The translations under genes and the position numbers were made by a program. Below are positions 31,658 to 35,992 of a stretch of DNA of 35,992 nt, one piece after another (position 1 is the stretch's first letter; the number at the start of each line of letters is the position of its first letter). The DNA is taken from the NCBI GenBank assembly GCA_028279305.1, contig JANQOA010000359.1, positions 1 to 35,992 on the forward strand. The letters run 5' to 3'. This DNA comes from Pseudomonadales bacterium (GTDB taxonomy: Bacteria; Pseudomonadota; Gammaproteobacteria; Pseudomonadales; Azotimanducaceae). The notes under the pieces are model-generated. The model saw only the letters and a list, made by a program, of their open reading frames with translations, ran no database searches and had not been told where the DNA came from.

Positions 31658-33094
31658 ATGAAGTTACCAACGCTTGCCGCGGTGCTGTTCAGCGTCTTGT
31701 TGTCAAAACCTTTGCTGGCTGCCGAGCATGACATAATCAATCTGGTAGAGGGCCAGGCTGATGCCGGGGTTGAGCTGGCCAGCCGCATCTGGGAGTGGGC
31801 TGAAGTGGGTTATCAGGAAACCCGCAGCAGCGAAGCGCTGCAGACCTACCTGAAACGGCAGGGTTTTGCCGTGAAGGCAGGGGTGGCGGACATCCCAACC
31901 GCATTTACCGCGCGTTTTCCGCGCCGCGGCGGCGGCAAAGGTCCAACTATCGGCATCCTGGCTGAGTTTGATGCGTTGCCGGGTTTAAGCCAGGCGGCCC
32001 AACCCAGCCGTTCGCCGCGGGTGGCGGAAGGCGCCGGTCATGCCTGCGGTCACCACCTGTTCGGCGCCGCTTCAGCCACCGCGGCGGTGGCGGTCAGCCA
32101 GTGGTTGAAAGCAGCGGATGTGGACGCCACCGTAATGGTGTTCGGCACGCCGGCGGAAGAGGGGGGCTCCGGCAAGGTGTATATGGCGCGCGCGGGTCTG
32201 TTCGACGAGGTGGACATTATGCTGCACTGGCATCCGGGCAGCGCCAACTCCGCATCACCGTCGTCCACTACCTCAAATAAGTCCGGCCGCTTCACCTTTC
32301 ATGGTAAAGCGGCACATGCCGCCTCAGCGCCGGACAGCGGCCGCTCCGCCCTGGATGGCGTGGAAGCCATGAACTTTATGGTGAACATGATGCGTGAACA
32401 TGTGCCGCAGACCAGCCGCATCCACTACATCATCACGGACGGCGGAGATGCGCCGAATATAGTGCCGGAACAGGCACAGGTGTATTACTACGTGCGGCAC
32501 CCGGAAGCGCAGATGGTGGTGCAACTGTTCGAGCGGGTGGTCAACGCAGCCAGGGCGGCCGCCATGGGCACCGAAACCACCGTGGATGTGGAAGTGATGC
32601 ACGGCAACTATCCGGTATTGCCGAACCGCACCTTGTCAAAGCTGGTGGACAAAAACATGCGGGCCCTGGGTGGCATCACATACAGCGCCGCTGAGGACAG
32701 GTTTGCGCGTGAAATCCATGCCACCCTGCTGGACCCCGGCCAGCCGTTGGGCAGCCAGCAAGCCATACTGCCGTTTCAGTTCCGCCAGAGCATGGGGTCC
32801 ACCGACGTGGGTGACGTCAGCTGGCTGGTGCCCACCGTGGGTTTTAACACCGCTACCTGGGTGCCCGGCACACCGGCGCATAGCTGGCAGGCGGTGGCCG
32901 CCGGCGGCATGAGTATCGGCCACAAAGGCATGCACCTGGCAGCCAAGGTATTGGCCAAAACCGCTGCCGATCTGATTCTGTCGCCGGACGTCATTGCCCA
33001 GGCTCAGGCGGAGTTAAAAGAATCTCAGGGTGAAGACTTTCAGTATGCCGCGTTGCTGGGTGACCGCGACCCGCCCCTGGATTACCGCCGCTAA
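31658..33094 (+). CDS. Exported M20 amidohydrolase, AbgB-like
   Basis: The 478-residue metallopeptidase has a signal peptide (about 1-22, ending LLAAE) and M20 metal-site motifs: GHACGHH (127-133), PAEEGGSGK (Glu167/Glu168) and HWHPG. The long lid domain and PNIVPEQAQVYYYVRHPE resemble p-aminobenzoyl-glutamate hydrolase subunit B (AbgB). AbgB itself is cytoplasmic, so a periplasmic version suggests scavenging of external peptides or amide-linked compounds. A DUF1932 dehydrogenase gene follows after 33 nt. Substrate is unknown. Confidence 0.9.
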   Translation: MKLPTLAAVLFSVLLSKPLLAAEHDIINLVEGQADAGVELASRIWEWAEVGYQETRSSEALQTYLKRQGFAVKAGVADIPTAFTARFPRRGGGKGPTIGILAEFDALPGLSQAAQPSRSPRVAEGAGHACGHHLFGAASATAAVAVSQWLKAADVDATVMVFGTPAEEGGSGKVYMARAGLFDEVDIMLHWHPGSANSASPSSTTSNKSGRFTFHGKAAHAASAPDSGRSALDGVEAMNFMVNMMREHVPQTSRIHYIITDGGDAPNIVPEQAQVYYYVRHPEAQMVVQLFERVVNAARAAAMGTETTVDVEVMHGNYPVLPNRTLSKLVDKNMRALGGITYSAAEDRFAREIHATLLDPGQPLGSQQAILPFQFRQSMGSTDVGDVSWLVPTVGFNTATWVPGTPAHSWQAVAAGGMSIGHKGMHLAAKVLAKTAADLILSPDVIAQAQAELKESQGEDFQYAALLGDRDPPLDYRR

Positions 33095-33127
33095 CGTCAC
33101 TACCAAGGTAATACATAGGAGCTGAAC

Positions 33128-33952
33128 ATGCGCATCGGCCTGCTACATCCCGGCGAGATGGGTACCAGTGTCGGCCGGGCGCTGCTTGCCGCCGGACATG
33201 AGGTGTGCTGGTGCAATGCAGGGCGCAGCCCGGCCACCGCCGCCCGGGCGGCGGATTTCACCGCCTATCCGCAATTGCCGACATTAACCGCTGAGGTTGA
33301 CGGGCTGATCTCCGTCTGTCCGCCCGATCAGGCGCTGGACCAGGCGCAGGCGGTAGCGGCGGCGGGTTATACCGGTATCTACGTGGACGCCAACGCGGTG
33401 GCGCCGGCCACCGCCCGGCAGATGGCTGCGGTTGTCGGCCCCGGTTATGTGGACGGCGGCATCATCGGCCCACCTGCCGTGCAGCCGGGCACAACGCGTT
33501 TGTATTTGTCCGGCGCCGACGCCGCCGGGGCGCAAGCCTGGTTCAGCGCGGAGCTTCTGCAGGCTGTAGTGGTGGGTGAATCCAACAGCGACGCTTCAGC
33601 GTTGAAAATGGCTTACGCCGCTTACACCAAAGGTTCCAGTGCGTTGCTGCTGGCCGTCAACGCGCTGGCGGAGCAGGCCGGCGTCAGAGCCGCGTTGCTG
33701 GAGGAGTGGGCGCTGTCCCAGCCGGGGTTGGCGGAGCGCAGTGAACAGACCGCCCGGGCCACCTCCCGCAAAGCCTGGCGTTTTGCCGGTGAAATGGAGG
33801 AGATTGCACAGACGTTTGACGATCTGCAGCTGCCGGGAGACTTCCACCGCGGCGCGGCGGCATTGTATGCCCGCATGAGTGGTCTGAAAGATCAGCCGCC
33901 TGCGAGTCTGGACGAGGTGCTGCGTCTGCTTGCCGGGAATGCTGAAAGCTGA
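33128..33952 (+). CDS. NAD(P)-dependent oxidoreductase, 6PGDH-like with DUF1932
   Basis: The 274-residue protein starts with a Rossmann fold, GLLHPGEMGTSVGRALLAAG, and a beta-hydroxyacid dehydrogenase layout with YVDGGIIGPPA and the catalytic-type Lys in ALKMAYAAYTKGSSALLLA. The helical C-terminal half is the DUF1932 type. It probably oxidises a hydroxy acid or reduces an imine or keto acid; the substrate is not known. It has the same orientation as the M20 gene and ends 10 nt from the convergent phosphatase. Confidence 0.88.
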   Translation: MRIGLLHPGEMGTSVGRALLAAGHEVCWCNAGRSPATAARAADFTAYPQLPTLTAEVDGLISVCPPDQALDQAQAVAAAGYTGIYVDANAVAPATARQMAAVVGPGYVDGGIIGPPAVQPGTTRLYLSGADAAGAQAWFSAELLQAVVVGESNSDASALKMAYAAYTKGSSALLLAVNALAEQAGVRAALLEEWALSQPGLAERSEQTARATSRKAWRFAGEMEEIAQTFDDLQLPGDFHRGAAALYARMSGLKDQPPASLDEVLRLLAGNAES

Positions 33953-33962
33953 TTGCTGACCG

Positions 33963-34661
33963 TTAGGTAAGCTGCCCGCTGCCGTCGTGCAGGGTGTCCA
34001 GCAGATGTGCGGCGTCGTTGAAGCGCCGCACCTGGATGTGCTGATCCAGCATCACTATGTGGGTGATGGAGCCGTTGTCGGCGCCGTTAAAGGCAAACGG
34101 CTGCGCCCCCGTGGCATGCGCCATGATGTGCGCCACCACGCCGCCGTGAACCACGGCGGCCACCAGTTGATCGGGATGAGTGTTGTGGATGCGCTGTAAA
34201 CCCTGCATCACCCGGGCATTCAGAACCTGCCAGCTTTCCGCGCCGGGAATGGCATCCCAGCGCTGTTCCTCACGCATGCGCAGGTACACGGGGTCCTGTT
34301 CAGCAGCCTTGATGCGCAGCAGGCCGCCTTCCCATTCGCCGAGAAAAACCTCCCGCAAATTGGCTTCGACAATGGGCGTAAGCCCCAGATGCCGGGCCAG
34401 CGGCGCTGCTGTCTGAGCGGTACGCTGCAGATTGGTGACGTAAATGGCGCTGATCGGCTCGTTGCGCAGGCGTTCACCAACCCGCTGCGCCTGCCGGTGG
34501 CCGTTGTCGTGCAACTCCGGGTCACCGTGGCCGTCAACCAGCGGAAACGGGTTGTCAGCACTGGCGGCGCGGGACTCGCCGTGGCGGATGAGAAGAATTT
34601 CGGTGGCGCCGGGCGGCGCTTGAAAAGTATGTTGGCGGTATTCGGTGGGTTTATCCGCCAT
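33963..34661 (-). CDS. Histidine phosphatase family protein
   Basis: The 232-residue protein has the RHGES catalytic motif (LLIRHGESRAA), a second Arg in VTNLQRTAQTA, Glu in REVFLGEWEGG and His in VVHGGVVAHIM, all the parts of a phosphoglycerate-mutase-like phosphatase. The substrate is not predicted. It overlaps the upstream secreted-protein gene by 11 nt, so the two are co-transcribed, and both are followed on the same strand from the carboxyltransferase gene. Confidence 0.92.
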   Translation of the reverse strand: MADKPTEYRQHTFQAPPGATEILLIRHGESRAASADNPFPLVDGHGDPELHDNGHRQAQRVGERLRNEPISAIYVTNLQRTAQTAAPLARHLGLTPIVEANLREVFLGEWEGGLLRIKAAEQDPVYLRMREEQRWDAIPGAESWQVLNARVMQGLQRIHNTHPDQLVAAVVHGGVVAHIMAHATGAQPFAFNGADNGSITHIVMLDQHIQVRRFNDAAHLLDTLHDGSGQLT

Positions 34662-35079
34662 CCGGTATTACCTCAGCGGCTGCCGTATCAAGCTCCGAAG
34701 CTGCTGCCTCCCCGGGGCCAACCTCTTGAGGGGCAGCTTCCTCCGGCGCGGGCTCGGGGGTGACCGGGTCCGCCGGGTTGTCCATGGCCGCGGCCTGTTG
34801 GCATTGCCAGCCCAACTGCTCCAGCTTGGCAACAAACTCTTCCGCGCGGGCTTCACAATAGCCGGCCTGGTGTTCAGCCCGCCACAGGGTCAGGCTCTGA
34901 TTGGTCACGGTCACTTCACTGGGTTTCTCATAGAGTACCCGGCAGGGGACCAGCTGCCCGGGTTCACTGTAGACAACGCTGACCAGCCGCTGCATGCCGT
35001 CCATGCCGCATTGGGTGGTATTGGCCTGGCCGGCGAGGGGTGTTACAGCCAGCACTGCCAGCAGAATTTTGATGCGCAT
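34651..35079 (-). CDS. Small secreted protein with four cysteines, unknown
   Basis: The 142-residue product has a signal peptide (MRIKILLAVLAVTPLAGQA), a compact domain of about 75 residues with four Cys (QCGMDGM, VPCRVLY, GYCEARA, WQCQQ) and an acidic Pro/Glu/Ala-rich tail. The Cys are likely to form two disulfides in the periplasm. The frame extends 47 codons upstream, but ATG 35079 follows GGGAG and begins the signal. No family is recognised. Confidence 0.75.
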   Translation of the reverse strand: MRIKILLAVLAVTPLAGQANTTQCGMDGMQRLVSVVYSEPGQLVPCRVLYEKPSEVTVTNQSLTLWRAEHQAGYCEARAEEFVAKLEQLGWQCQQAAAMDNPADPVTPEPAPEEAAPQEVGPGEAAASELDTAAAEVIPDGG

Positions 35080-35110
35080 GTTTGCTCCCGGTTTGCCTGC
35101 GGTTGCTCGC

Positions 35111-35992
35111 TTAAGGCCGGTACCAGAAATGGGGTGCCGCCACCCGCGAGGCTGCTCTGGCAAGTTTAGCCCATTGACACAGATATGAGCGGGTTTTGCT
35201 GGGGTCGATAATCTCTTCAATCTCGAAATACTCCGCGGAGCGGAACGGCGAGCGCAGACGGTTCAGCCGCTCCTTGATTTTACTCAGATGCGCGTCGTAG
35301 TCGGCCGCGTCTTCCAGTTCCGCTTTGTAAGCCACTTCAATGCCGCCTTCAATGGGTAACGAACCCCAATCGCCGGACGGCCAGGCAGCGCGCAGGTGAT
35401 GGGCGCCGGGTTTGTGGTTGGCGGCGCCGGCCACGCCGAACGCCTTGCGGATCACCACGCAGCAGAACGGCACGTTGGCCTGGCCCAACGCCGCCAGCGC
35501 GGCGGAACCGAAGCGGATGGTGGCCTCTTCTTCGGATTGTTTGCCGATCAGAAAACCGGGGCAATCTTCCAGATGCACCAGCGGCAGGTGAAAGGTGGCT
35601 GCCAGGTCGCATAGCCGGATCAACTTGCGCGAGGCATCCGCAGTCCAGGCGCCGCCGTAGACCCGGGGATTCTCCGCAAATACCGCCACGGGGATGCCGT
35701 TTAACCGCGCCAGGCCGGTGATCAGGGAGCGCCCCCATTTGCGCCCCAGTTCAAAAAAAGAGCCGTTGTCGCAGACCGAATGCAGGATGTCGTGCATCTT
35801 GTAGACCTTGCGCGGGTCTTTCGGCACGATCTCCAGCAGGGCCGCATCGCTGCGCTCGGGGTCATCGTCACACTCGGCCAGCGGCGGAAGCTCGTCCACG
35901 CTGCCGGGCAGGTAGGAGAGGAAACGTTTGGCCATGGCAAAGGCTTCCGCCTCGCTGCCGGCTTCATCGTCGATGGCGCCGTTGCGGGTATG
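35111..35992 (-). CDS. Acyl-CoA carboxylase carboxyltransferase (beta subunit), N-terminus outside window
   Basis: The last 293 codons of a crotonase-fold carboxyltransferase are present; the frame is open to the window edge and starts mid-domain (HTRNGAIDDEAGSEAEAFAM, then SYLPGSVDELPP). Seen are GLARLNGIPVAVFAENP, the second crotonase half VHLEDCPGFLIGKQ and GVAGAANHKPGA, and a C-terminal RLRSPFRSAEYFEIEEIIDP. Related enzymes are propionyl- or methylcrotonyl-CoA carboxylase beta subunits (about 510 residues); the exact acyl-CoA cannot be told. The biotin-carrying alpha subunit is not in the window. Confidence 0.9.
   Translation of the reverse strand, partial: HTRNGAIDDEAGSEAEAFAMAKRFLSYLPGSVDELPPLAECDDDPERSDAALLEIVPKDPRKVYKMHDILHSVCDNGSFFELGRKWGRSLITGLARLNGIPVAVFAENPRVYGGAWTADASRKLIRLCDLAATFHLPLVHLEDCPGFLIGKQSEEEATIRFGSAALAALGQANVPFCCVVIRKAFGVAGAANHKPGAHHLRAAWPSGDWGSLPIEGGIEVAYKAELEDAADYDAHLSKIKERLNRLRSPFRSAEYFEIEEIIDPSKTRSYLCQWAKLARAASRVAAPHFWYRP

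Noticed and set aside
31555-31788. Longer N-terminus for the DUF6491-like gene
   Set aside because: The upstream extension is poor in motifs, overlaps the divergent M20 gene, and the ATG at 31554 has a near-perfect AGGAGG.

Overview
This roughly 36 kb window looks like chromosomal DNA of a GC-rich, aerobic gammaproteobacterium. The evidence is a complete cbb3 oxidase operon, a Pseudomonas-like Fur that lacks the usual CxxC zinc motif, AbgB-, YohC- and Usp-type proteins, and several acyl-CoA enzymes. A marine lineage near the Halieaceae or Cellvibrionales is my inference from gene content only. No tRNA, rRNA, transposase, phage gene or CRISPR array was seen.

Layout. (1) 1-7401, minus strand: one tightly overlapping operon ccoN-ccoO-ccoQ-ccoP-ccoG-(mini ccoH)-ccoI-ccoS, followed by a truncated YohC/Yip1-like membrane protein. 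It encodes the high-affinity terminal oxidase, its Fe-S assembly factor and its copper P-type ATPase. A universal stress protein lies upstream on the same strand. (2) 7941-9466: a hairpin-rich intergenic region, a stand-alone tandem-PAS protein and a GNAT acetyltransferase with a G-rich internal duplication. (3) 9617-12642: an overlapping three-gene envelope-glycan cassette: a HAD-UbiA fusion resembling decaprenyl-phosphate phosphoribose synthase, a small DMT-type flippase and a GT-C-like membrane protein. (4) 12685-20604: fur, an acyl-CoA dehydrogenase, a dienelactone hydrolase, an Ldh2-type dehydrogenase divergent from an SMP-30 lactonase, a cysteine synthase, a beta-lactamase-fold hydrolase and ApbE. 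(5) 20605-21089: a long untranslated leader. (6) 21090-31104: a co-directional block of TlpA thioredoxin, four secreted or lipid-anchored accessory proteins (TPR-rich), ExbB/TolQ, two ExbD/TolR proteins and a TonB-like protein with an AgmX/PglI-type C-terminal domain. (7) 31111-35992: a secreted DUF6491-like protein, an exported M20 amidohydrolase, a DUF1932-type dehydrogenase, a histidine phosphatase, a small secreted Cys-rich protein and a truncated acyl-CoA carboxylase carboxyltransferase.

The most interesting unit is region 6. It has the parts list of a proton-driven envelope-spanning machine related to the Myxococcus Agl-Glt gliding apparatus: stator, TonB-like transducer, periplasmic TPR proteins and outer-membrane lipoproteins. 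One of its two ExbD proteins has Asn where the proton-carrying Asp is expected, and only one mature periplasmic accessory protein carries a cysteine pair that the adjacent TlpA might act on. Next in interest are the HAD-UbiA/flippase/GT-C cassette, a 25-bp sequence found at two convergent gene ends, a triple 25-bp direct repeat upstream of cysK, and a 14-bp-arm palindrome that overlaps a second hairpin.
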